From Dendrophyllia cribrosa (taxonomy: Eukaryota; Cnidaria; Anthozoa; Scleractinia; Dendrophylliidae), in assembly GCA_024195265.1 (NCBI GenBank), contig JAJLRJ010000010.1:19634284-19698283 (forward strand): 64,000 bases of DNA, read 5' to 3'. Shown here piece after piece: positions 1-10,189 of the stretch (its first letter is position 1; each line of letters opens with the position of its first letter). Below the pieces are notes generated by a model. It had not been told where the DNA came from and did not search any database. It worked only from the letters and a program-made list of their open reading frames with translations. A program made the position numbers and the translations under genes.

Positions 1-1961
1 TAGAAGCACAACTTAAAAAATGGTTCATTGACTGTATAACTGGTGCAAGTGTTCCAAGTCCAAGAGATGTGATAAAAACACATGTCCACCTAGCACCATT
101 GTGGCTTGCAACTTAACGTCTCAAGAGCTTCTGTATTGGAAAAGTATCTTGGTTTGTCGAGGATGATTTTTTGTTTTGTTGGACTGGAAGATCGTTCGTT
201 AATTTGGTATCGTTTTTGTCACGCCATGTCATGTCACTACAAGGACCGAGTTATCATCATTGTCAGATCATCAAAGTTATCATATAAGCAAATTTCTGAA
301 AAAAACAAATGTAAATCATATACAGCAGTCCCTCTGTTAAGCTGAAACCCTCAGGACCTTGAGAACCATTTCCAGTAAAGGACTGGTGAATACATATTTT
401 GGGTTTTTGAGAAATGACCACTTAATAGAGGAAGTACTGTAACTGTGAACATGAACAAAATTCTAGATCTACCGCACATGGATTTACACAAGGATGGGTG
501 CCTATTTGAAATAGGTGTTTATTTGAAACAGTGTCTGACAAACAAATGTGGTCGGGTTTCACATGTAAGGAGTGGTAAAACCCCATACTGACAGTAAAGA
601 TTGACACCATTTTACTCAAGGCAGGCAATGTTATCTTTTAATCAAAATATATAAATTTAAAGACCAATTTAATAAAACTTTTACGCTTGTAGCTATTGTT
701 TCAGAGGTCTGAAACAATAACTACACTTGTAAATTACAGCTGTAAAAGTTTTATGAAATTGAGCCCCGGTTGGTGCTTATAGCATGTAGCTGTTTGCATA
801 CAGTATCGATTCGGCATTGCCAACAATAACAGTAAAACATTAACATTTATTCTCAAGTTTTTTTGGAATGTAGGTAGCAGTAACAAGTATAGTTAACTTA
901 CATTTTAAACTTAGTAACATCAACGTTTTCAAACAATAACTTTTCAACGTTTTAGTGTAACTGCACTTAACCCAGATTTGTGTCTCTAAAGACATTATTT
1001 GTTCTCCGAAGAGAATTCATCGTTTCCCGAAGGAAATATTTTGTTCCCAGAAGGGAATTATATGACCCTGAGACAGGGTTATGGATTGTCAGATGTTGTA
1101 AATGGAGCAATTCGCAATGCTGGACTGCACAAGTCACTCGGCGGCCATCACAGCTGTCTTTAAAACTACATCTCGGTGATTTAGGGAACCTTTTGTTGGC
1201 GAAGATTTTGTCTACACCTTCAAAACATCTGAAAAACTCTTTACGTGAAAACAATAGACACATTGCTTGAATGCTGTGCCTGATTACTGGTGCAATATAA
1301 CACGAAAACATCGTAAAATTCGAGTCTCTTACCTCTCTTTCTCCAACGGCGAAAAAACGTGGTTGCTTCCACGTTCCGTGTTTTTGATATCGAAAATACG
1401 TCGTTCGTTATCCGGGATGATCCGGGATCAGTTCGCAGCACTTCGTGTTCAACCTCGCTCATATTCGCGTGTTCGTGCTCTCATCGTTCGTACGGAAATA
1501 AACAATATCTGTTCGAGACCAGGCGCCGTGATACCGAAGACAACCCGAAGATTGGACTACCACGGACTTACGGACACTTCCCATGACATAGAGTGAGATT
1601 ACATTTCATGTAAGCTCACTCAAAAAGCATTGTTGATAAAAATCACAGTGGATTTTATTTGCCACATGTTTGCTATACGCTCTGGAGAATAACCCAGGAC
1701 TCTCTCAGCTACACACGAAGGTTTTAGAGGTCCTTCTTTGGTAAAAGATATTGGTACGTGGATCTGTAACATAAGGGAAGTAGTCATAACATGTACAATC
1801 TAAGAGGACCCACCTTATGTAGGGTAGGAAAAGGTCCGATGGTTGTTTCATATTCACGACTTGGCTCGCAAGGAGCCTTTGATTTCAAACAAAATTGTGC
1901 TAAAAGGTTTGACGTTTTCATTTTGCAAGTCAGAGCAACTCTAAGAGAAAGGAAAAATGCC
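1..1961. other. Non-coding flank downstream of the GPCR
   Basis: No gene is recognised here. Open frames such as those near 967-1311 and 1267-1596 overlap on both strands and show no familiar motif. A short run of imperfect 21-bp repeats (GAAGGGAA-type) lies around 990-1060. A minus-strand AATAAA (TTTATT on plus) at 1654-1659 could serve the GPCR transcript, about 300 bases past its stop. Confidence 0.5.
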
Positions 1962-2921
1962 TTACCCAGTCACATTTGCACTATTTTCTGCGGCTATCGA
2001 GCGTGTTCGTCTCGGAATCAAACATTTTTTGAACTCGGCTTTAAAGGCGCGGTTCATAAAACCATAAATAAAAGGGTTGACGCAACTCGACAAGAAAACT
2101 AAGAGAGTCGGGAGCAGTGTTACAAAACGAGGAAAAGAAAAATACCCCATCAGGACTGAAGCATTGATTATGACATGAGCAGGGAACCAAAGACAAACAA
2201 AAGCAAGGACGGTGGTAAACACGGTTTTACACATTTTGACAGCTTCCACGTTTGAAGTCTGCCATGAAACATTCGCATTGTGCATTTTGACAACTTTGCC
2301 AATTTTCCAGTAACAGAATCCCATAATGAAATACGGCAGATACATGATAATACTAGTAAGTGGGAATAACAAAGCATCAAGTTCTAAGATGCAAAGGCCG
2401 TAACCCGGGTTGGCTTTGGCGCGTTGACCAAAGGCAAATGCAGCGAGAAGATTAAGGAAAATGGGTATAGCCCACGTGAGCAATGCGGTGATGACGATGA
2501 ACTTCTTTTTGAATATGGTTGAATATTTGGCAGGTTTCACTATTTTGTAATATCTGTTCAACGCCATAAGAACCATAGTGTATACAGAGGTTTTCGCCAG
2601 GGACATCTTGATAATAGCCGCGAAGTAACATACGGGAGTTCCAAATGGCCATCGACTGGTTGCGAGCAGCACAACCGATAGTGGCATTGAGCAGAGCGAT
2701 TGCAAGATGTCGGTCACAGCCAAGGATATGATGTAATAGTTGCTAGGATGGCGCAGTCGCGGATTCCTGTACAAGGCATAGCAGACGAGGAGATTTCCAG
2801 CCAGTGAAAGAACCATCACCAACGAAAACACGGCAGTCTCTGAAACCACAACTGCTGTATGTCTTGTTTCTAGTTGCCGCCACACTTGGCTCTCACTTCT
2901 TTCACTCTCTACACGAGACAT
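1962..2921 (-). CDS. Intronless class A (rhodopsin-like) G protein-coupled receptor
   Basis: A 319-aa single-exon frame with the architecture of a class A GPCR. Visible landmarks are GNLLVCYALYR in TM1, SLAVTDI (LAxxD type) in TM2, a Cys in PVCYF at the start of TM3 that should pair with the Cys in GYGLCILEL of extracellular loop 2, NRYYKI in place of the DRY motif at the end of TM3, LWFP (WxP) in TM6 and NPFIYG (NPxxY) in TM7, followed by a short basic tail. The start ATG at 2921 sits just before a short soluble N-terminus without an obvious signal peptide, as is usual in this class. The family is plasma-membrane and couples ligand binding to heterotrimeric G proteins. Many anthozoan receptors of this melatonin/opsin/adenosine-like group are intronless and lineage-expanded. 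The ligand cannot be told from sequence. The D-to-N change in the DRY motif is known in functional receptors but may alter basal activity. Confidence 0.9.
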   Translation of the reverse strand: MSRVESERSESQVWRQLETRHTAVVVSETAVFSLVMVLSLAGNLLVCYALYRNPRLRHPSNYYIISLAVTDILQSLCSMPLSVVLLATSRWPFGTPVCYFAAIIKMSLAKTSVYTMVLMALNRYYKIVKPAKYSTIFKKKFIVITALLTWAIPIFLNLLAAFAFGQRAKANPGYGLCILELDALLFPLTSIIMYLPYFIMGFCYWKIGKVVKMHNANVSWQTSNVEAVKMCKTVFTTVLAFVCLWFPAHVIINASVLMGYFSFPRFVTLLPTLLVFLSSCVNPFIYGFMNRAFKAEFKKCLIPRRTRSIAAENSANVTG

Positions 2922-4445
2922 TATTGATCTTTTTTACAGCTGTCTTCTCAAAACCTTTCTTGATATAAAGTCTGAAAGTCTTTGCTCGACACGTTCAGTG
3001 AACTCTGATTTTTCAAATATACTGAATTTGTCTTATCAAGTCTCTTTGGTCAGGAGCATCGTAGTGAATGTGAGCCACAATGGTTTGTTCAAACTGAAAG
3101 AAAGCAAAACAATGGTACTCCTGTTGGGATCGCAAATGAATTTGCGTTGAATCTGTGAGTACCACAAACTGAACAGCTGCTCTTTTATAGATGCTCAAGT
3201 CAATATGATTTTACAGAACTTTAGTTTCCCTAAAAGTAAAATGAGTTTATTTGTATTGCATATACCACATACTCATGTAGTCAAAACATAAAAAATGATG
3301 TTATTAAATCACCATTCTTGATTGTTATACAACCTTTTACAAACTGAAAACATTGAAACGCAAGCCTGGTTTTCACTATCTCCCTGATTTAACATACAAT
3401 TATTTTTCGTCTCCTCGCCGGGCAGTGTAATAATGAATTGAATGGTATAGAAGATTGGTTTCCTCTCCTCGGGCGGTATAACTCATTTATTTTTTTTTTT
3501 TATCGGACCGTTTGCTTTTCATCCGGATCCTTAACTTTTTTATTTGCAATGAAGTTTACAATTTTAGAAAAAAAAAAACCCTTTGACCAATCCTCGTTGT
3601 CGAGATTTTGTTTTGTTTCGACTGCCTCACGGTCGGCCACATGTTAACAAAGAAAGGTACGTACTTGGCAAAGATTTACACAGCTGGACTGAATAATCTA
3701 CAACTGAACTTACCGCTGTAACATCTTCGGTCCAAAAAAAGATTAAAAAAAGAAAAATCCAGGGCTTCTTTTATCTCAACTAGTGACACAAGGCTGAAGT
3801 ACGATCGACATTTTTTAAACTGTCCGCGGAACACAACTTGCGACATTCTTCTCGGATTTTTCTAAATGTCGGAAAACTTAAGGGCCCCTGTCCTGAGTTA
3901 AGTGCTTATTCACTGGGAATAACTTATTTTAAACAAACAAACAAACAAACAAACAAACAAACAAACAAACAAACAAACAAACGTGCTTGTTACGCCTTTT
4001 TGTTTTCTTTCGTAACTAGTTCAGTTCCCTCATTTCATAAACGTTTCCCCTTGTTATTGCTGCGACAGCTGTGTTAAAAATTCAGCTCAACATTGTAGTA
4101 TTTTTTTCACTTTGAGCTGACGATGATCGATCGGTTTCGATCTAAACATGTTTTGCAAAATAAAGTGTGGTGTCGTCCTGTTAAAAAATCATATTGGTAC
4201 ACGCGAAGAAGAAGAAGAAAACCAAAAACGTTCCGAGGGTGGTTCAACTGTGTAAACTATTTATTTTATTGAACTTTTTTCAATGCAAAATAAGTATCAT
4301 TTGACTGACACGGCACTACTGCTGTATAAGTCGTACATTGTTCATTTAGTTCCATAAACTTCATCGTACTCTATCTTGTTTACATGTAAATGGGAGCAGC
4401 AAATATGGTAAGAATCATTTGCAAAATACAAGATGAAAAAGAAAC
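2922..4445. other. Upstream region of the GPCR, no gene seen
   Basis: AT-rich intergenic DNA. It contains the putative promoter side of the GPCR, homopolymer A/T runs, and a CAAA tetranucleotide tract. No coding frame with recognisable motifs. Confidence 0.5.
3934..3982. repeat. (CAAA)n microsatellite
   Basis: About a dozen perfect AAAC/CAAA units in a row. The frame through it encodes only Lys-Gln-Thr-Asn runs. Confidence 0.95.
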
Positions 4446-4447
4446 AA

Positions 4448-5112
4448 TCTCGTCCCAGGCCTTCTCCGTGTTCAAAATGGCAGGGCGGGCGTATTGAGGC
4501 CTGGACAAGGCTACCAAAATACTCCCAAAATACTAGCGTGTTTTGTCGTGTGAACAACAGTTTCAGATGCCAGAAAACAAACACGGCTACCAATCGCTGG
4601 AAATAACCTCCGAAAACGCCAATTCATCGTGTGTCACGTGAAAAAATACACCACGATTCTTGGAGTATTTTGTCAGTCTTGTCCTTAACCGCGGTCAAAC
4701 GAGAGAAATTTGCAAAAGTTAAGCAAAGAACTTAGTGTCATTTTCACTGTTTAAAGTTTAATATATTGCCAATACACTATTAATTTACCAAACGTTTTGT
4801 AAGTTTACTAAAAACGTTCTAAGCATAAACTGTGAACTGCAGAATTGCCGGCGCCATTTAAACATATTTTCGATCAGACGCAAAGAGTTTTGGTCAGTTT
4901 TCAACGGAAAAAAGCTCATCATTTTGAGAAAAATTAAAAGATAGTAATTTTTTTTATACATCCTTGCCCATATTTCCATTTAATGTTAAATAAAATGCCA
5001 CTAAATAAAACGAAAAACGCCTCGGACGTTTGACTGCGGTGGAACCTTGTCCAGAGGGTTCTGCGCTCGCCCGCCATTTTGACAGCGGAGAAAGGACTGG
5101 GGACGAGATTGA
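4448..5112. mobile_element. MITE of the CTCGTCCCCAGGCC family, with a nested insertion
   Basis: Terminal inverted repeats: the left end reads ATCTCGTCCCAGGCCTTCTC and continues to AAAATGGCAGGGCGGGCG. The right end mirrors it (CGCCCGCCATTTTGACAGCG, then GGACTGGGGACGAGAT). Other copies are at about 28257-28478, 33864-34185 and 43806-44090. This one is roughly twice as long because a second foldback unit (tips CCGCGGTCAAACG and CGTTTGACTGCGG, about 4690-5045) sits inside it. Non-coding. Confidence 0.7.
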
Positions 5113-5840
5113 AGGAAAAAAAGTTTTTTTGTCGTTGTTAAATTTCTTGACAATAAAGATTCCATGAGAACTGAACTTTAAGTTTTATTTCACAAGAAGT
5201 TTCTAACGAATAACCATTATTGTTGACTGACTACAATAAAGGCTCTTTACCTCCTAAAAAATCCTATTCCAGGAGACAACGTTGTATCCTTTTGAAACTC
5301 TCAAGAATTATTGGACACCTGAACCTGAACCTGAACCGGAATTCGAATGCCAAAAATGAAAACTTTTATTTCCGGTTGCCGTCTGTGACTTCCGGGACGT
5401 CCTAATTCCCCTCAGTGGCTATTATCAATTCACAAACGGTAAGAATGATAACATCAGCTAAGAAATAATTGAGACAATTGAAGATGCAGGCATTATCCTG
5501 TTTTTTTTTGTTGGGAATCAGTTATGTGGACTTTGTCCTTGAGAGTGGAAGGGTTGGTCTCTGCCTCGTACCCAGGCGTAGGTGGACATTCCCACGACGC
5601 CCTGCGCGCCCAGTTTTCCCACGCTTTACCGAGGCAGTTCAGTTGTCGCCCAGAACAGAAATATTAGTTTGTTTTTAGATTGACAGTGGGTAAAATTAAG
5701 AACTTATTTACCGTCACAAAACCTTTGTTACCACAGAACTTTGCCAAGATTGTTCTTTTCTATTTTAAAACTTTCTTCATCTATTTTTATTTCTTTCAAT
5801 TGGTGGCACACAAAATGGAATAACTAAAACTTACTACTAA
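5113..5840. other. Intergenic, nothing recognised
   Basis: No gene, RNA or clear repeat boundary was seen. Frames at 5220-5405 and 5469-5678 lack motifs. Confidence 0.4.
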
Positions 5841-5841
5841 A

Positions 5842-6185
5842 AGGGGCAGTGTCTCACCCAAATATCGCTTGCCAAATGTCCATCAAATACACAACTAAAT
5901 TGGCTAAAATGATTCTACAGAGCAAAACAGAACGACTAGTTATGGGATAAAGTGCAGGATTACAAGGATGGACGTGGATTACAGTTCATCAAACTTGATT
6001 TTGTCGCAGGCGGCCTCTGCCCGCCATTCTGGCCAAACGTTGAGATTTTAGCTGTTATTTCGTCTCTTTAGTTAATATTTCTTTACTTTTATCTCTTTTG
6101 CCGATTTTTTCTTCGTATTTCAAGATAATAAAGCAGTGGACATAATCAAAACACGATATAACAGCCGGGACACTGTCCCTTAAGA
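5842..6185. mobile_element. Dispersed MITE-like repeat (GGACACTGTCC tips), copy 1
   Basis: The sequence ends in inverted GGGGCAGTGTCTC and GGGACACTGTCCC. The interior (for example TTTCAAGATAATAAAGCA and GCAGGATTACAAGGATGGA) recurs in the same orientation at about 43286-43711. Non-coding and diverged between copies. Confidence 0.6.
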
Positions 6186-7490
6186 ACGTGAAAAGGAAAT
6201 AGATACATTTAAAAAACTATGTGTCCTTAACAAAAAATTATTGATTTGATTTACTAAATTTTGACTAAGATAAAAAAGTAATGCTATATCTTATTTCTGC
6301 ATGGAACTTTAAAACTAACGTGAAATTTATATTTTAACATAATGTACTACAATAGTACTAATTTAGGACCTCCCTCCCCTCCCCTCCCTTTCCCCTTCCA
6401 TCCCCCCCCCCCCCCCCCATACAAGAACACATACTGACATGAACAAACTAAACAAATATAAATAGGACGATTAAAAAAAACCCTTCATAATTTGTTCAGC
6501 AATACTAACTGTTCTCTGCAATATAAAGACTTCTAAAGTCGGGAAAATACGTAATTAAGGCGGCATTACCTTAATTCACCGCTTGTAACGATGCATTTCT
6601 GCTAAGCAACATATTTGGCCAACGCTCACGCTACATTCAACCAATTTCCAGCAGGACAACAAACAAATTGTAACCTGCATGCTGGTGATATATGGTCACA
6701 GCATCATAAAGTCAATAAAGTGATTCATTTACTTTATATTCAAAGCCAGGTTTACAGCTAATCTACTTTCAGACCTTTCGTTACCTAGAACAAAAGGTAC
6801 TTTTCCATGGTTACTGTTAAGCCTATTGTGGTAAAAATGTGGAACAGCTGTCGTGAAAAATAGAAATGGTTGTTGACAAGCGTAAGCATTTATGTCATTA
6901 ATCGCATAAATAGTGCAACTTTGAGCGACAATGTTCTATCTCCTTGCCGCCCTTGTTCGCCTCTATAGAGCCCTTTTTAAGACGCTGGCGCTGTAACTTC
7001 CGAGACGTCGCTGTGAGCCAGCATCACTTTCAGAGACAACGACCAACATCTAAATTCTCCTTAGGGCTCTCCAAATATTTGATATAAATCTCCTTGGGAG
7101 GATTAAATTTACTCTGATCAGGTCTGTATTCTCCTAACCTGCCTATTTCAATTTGTTATATTTGTGCGGTGCAGAAAGGTTAATTGATCGCAGTTGGGAT
7201 GAAAAGTTTCAAACAAAGAAAGACGGAGACACATATGTGGCACGTATGTTGCGACGTAGAAACGTGCTGTAATTTCTCTGTTGCACTTTGAAGACGCAAA
7301 GGACGTCTTTTGAACCTACAAACTCGTAGGGCTGTAGATGATTCCACGTGACTCTGTGATGTGATTCTGATTGGATTACACGACGAGAGACGACACACTG
7401 CTGGATGATATTACCGTGGTTACACCCTAGGATCAACGAATAAAGAATTGTTACTAATTGAAGTGGGTACTTTGGTTATTCGATTTTCTC
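6186..7490. other. Intergenic, nothing recognised
   Basis: Contains a C17 homopolymer near 6403-6419 preceded by a pyrimidine-rich tract. The ORF-like stretches near 7180-7436 show no family motif. Confidence 0.4.
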
Positions 7491-7495
7491 ATTAA

Positions 7496-8220
7496 GGTTA
7501 CAGTGTACCTTCAGATCGAAAATTTATTGAAATTTTTTTTTTGGCGTCAAAATAAAGTTTACAGAATGAACTTTCATCCAAAAAAAAAATTATCGAAAAA
7601 TAGTGAAAATTGACGGAGACTGAAATGACGGTATAACTTCTGTGGACGGAGTTTGTTTATGAAGCGATATGTTTTTTCTAAGCGCTGTTTTCTCAAAGTT
7701 AATTTTTCGCTTGTAGGGGACACTTTAATGAGCTACAACTCAAAGGGAATTTGTTCGATTTTCCTCAAATTTGGACACAAGTTAGGCTAACATATAATCA
7801 ACAAAAACGTGTCGACGAATTTCTTATTTCCGAAAACTTTTTCGTCAAGAGCCATTTCCGTGCGATCACTTCAATTTGTTTTCTCCCTTTTTCGAAAATA
7901 TTCTGTAACTTTTCACTGCAATTGAATATGGGAAATCGCCGACACGTTTTTTTAGCGCTTTGTGTCCGGAAACCCGAGAACAAATCAAATTAGCAAAATA
8001 CAATAATCGCTTTGAGTTATAGCGTTTTAAAGCTGATTCGGACGTTCGAATTTAGACGTCGTAACAAATTCGACACTTCATTTTATTACCAAATGGTTTC
8101 CATATTTAGATAGCCAGCTCTATAAGCTTTAATTTGATATCTGGGTTTAGGTATATTAAGTGTAATCTTAAGACGCTAGAGCTGTTATACTGGAGACACC
8201 CCCGAAGGTACACTGTAACC
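7496..8220. mobile_element. 725-bp TIR element with TTAA target duplication
   Basis: The tips are perfect inverted repeats GGTTACAGTGTACCTTC and GAAGGTACACTGTAACC, flanked on both sides by TTAA (7492-7495 and 8221-8224). TTAA duplications are typical of piggyBac and Kolobok superfamilies. No transposase frame is present, so it is a non-autonomous derivative. Confidence 0.85.
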
Positions 8221-8439
8221 TTAAGTCCGACAAGAGCTTCTGAGAAACTGATGGGAGCTGTGGCATTGAAGGGAAAATGTCACCCATTTTTAGTGTGACC
8301 TTGAAGACCCAAAGAACATATTCAAATGTTGTTACCAATTGCTTTGCAACAGTAGTGCAATGAAACTAGTATTAATGTCTTTGGCTACGGATGGCCAGGA
8401 TGAAAATGGATTGCAACTTGAAGAAGGATGTAGGATGTA

Positions 8440-8785
8440 ATTTACAAACTCTTAAGTTAGAACCACCTTGTACAGCATAATAAACAGCACCACGGGAAAG
8501 TACTGCTCAGTAGCTTTCATTTGAATGGTCACACTTTAGGATTTCATCTACAGACTCAAAAGTTCGAACCACCTTATACAGCATAATAAACAGCACCACA
8601 GGAAAGTACTGCTGAGAAGCTTTCATTTGAATGGTCACATTGTAGAATTTCATCCACAGACTCAAAAGTTAGAACCACCTTGTGCAGCATAATAAACAGT
8701 ACCACAGGAAAGTACTGCTCAGTAGCTTTCGTTTGAATGGTCACACAGTAGGATTTCATTCACAGACTATAAAGTTAGAACGCAT
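8440..8785. repeat. 106-bp tandem repeat, about 3 copies
   Basis: Three consecutive units share AACCACCTTGTACAGCATAA and GTACTGCTCAGTAGCTTTCA, at 8461, 8567 and 8673 (106-base spacing). Diverged single copies of the same sequence occur near 16468-16545, 26215-26300 and 42000-42180. Confidence 0.9.
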
Positions 8786-9461
8786 TAACTGATTCTGCAA
8801 AGTTTGACGCTGAGAGTTAAGGGGTTATCATTAAGTGATGCTCCACACAAGAACTATCGTAAACTTCATTGTTCTGCCGCATTGGCTCTTTGCCACATAG
8901 AATATCTTTGATTTTAAGAATAGAGGAGGGGCTCATGGTTCATAATTATATTTCAGTATAAAAATAAAGAAAATCCATTTGCGTCAAATAAATTTTGGGA
9001 AATGTTTGTGCTTAACCAATCAGAATAGCAGAAGACAATAGCTAATAATTTTGCTTATTTGATGAAGTTCCCCAAATACAATATCTTTTAAAAATTGCAT
9101 GTTGTGCGATTGGGTCTCAAATTACTTGAAACCTTAAAACAATTAGACAAAATGCACCTTGAACCTTAACTTTTTAGCGGTTTTTGAGTCTAGGCCAATC
9201 AGATCACTAGTTGTAACAATGAAAAAAGTTGACATTCCATCGTGCATTGCGTTTCAGCACTTTCCTTCTTATGCGGATCATTACTTAAACAAGGAAACTT
9301 TCTCTGAGATGATAATGTCTCTGTTACAGACATGTGAATGGTATTTAAAAAGGCTGTACATCATCAGCTAACGAGGAGACTAATCGCACTCTTTGAAACA
9401 AAAGTTTGGATTCATTTACAATATGTAACACGCTAGTTTTATTACTGTAATTATGTACAGG

Positions 9462-9624
9462 TCCCGGTTGTTCAAAAGGTGGATAGCGTTATCCACCGGG
9501 TAAATCACTATCCAGTGGAAAAGTATTAACAAAATCCATTGTGTTATCAGCTGGATAGTGATTTATCCGGTGGATAGCTATTTATCCGGTGGATAGCGCT
9601 ATCCACTTTTTGAACAACCGGGGC
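9462..9624. mobile_element. Foldback MITE
   Basis: Arms CCCGGTTGTTCAAAAGGTGG and CCACTTTTTGAACAACCGGG, with GGATAGCG/CGCTATCC subrepeats inside, form one long hairpin. Non-coding. Confidence 0.8.
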
Positions 9625-9884
9625 CAGGTTACTAATGTTATTATTATGGGAAAACAAATCATTTACTATCGTCGCCAAAATATTAAGCCATGCCTGGCGT
9701 CACTCAAAGCCAAAATACGAATTACGCAACAAATAGAATTATTTACAGCTAAGAAAAATAACAAAGAATTAGTTCTTTTCCAGAAATGGCGAAACATTAT
9801 ATTTTCGCAAAAATTTAATAAAAAATTCTTTAGTCTCTATACATCTACGTCGTAGGCTGCTTTATGGTATTGCATTGTAACGTA

Positions 9885-9894
9885 TTTATTTATT
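9885..9894 (-). other. Candidate polyadenylation signals of the DOCK gene
   Basis: Two overlapping AATAAA hexamers on the minus strand (TTTATTTATT on plus), about 150 bases past the DOCK stop codon. Confidence 0.5.
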
Positions 9895-10038
9895 TTTTGG
9901 CTTTCAGTTACTCTTCTTTTATCTAGTATTGATCCGAGAACTTGATATTTGATAGTGGTTAAACAATAGTGTAAGTATTTATCATAGTTTTAGTAGTCTG
10001 TACCTATGTGAGTATTAGAATTAATAAACAAATATTCT

Positions 10039-10189
10039 TTAGGTACACACCTCGTCACCAATGTACTTGACAAGCTGCATCTTAAGCTGTGCGTACTTTT
10101 CCTTCATATCTTCTTGGTACATCCTTTGATCTTCCTTTATTAACTGATCGTTGATTTCTAAAGCTTTTCCGCAGCAAGCAATAAACTCC
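10039..10189 (-). CDS. dock9/10/11: DOCK exon 52 (last coding exon, end of DHR-2)
   Basis: Encodes [20 protein letters not shown] and the final helix ending [10 protein letters not shown], then TAA. The exon is entered after TTTCAG with one base completing an Arg codon. A GTGTGT directly after GACGAG could act as an alternative donor to an extra tail exon outside what I can see. Confidence 0.85.

Noticed and set aside
967..1311. 114-codon minus-strand frame
   Set aside because: An equally long plus frame overlaps it, there is no motif, and it sits past the likely GPCR poly(A) site.
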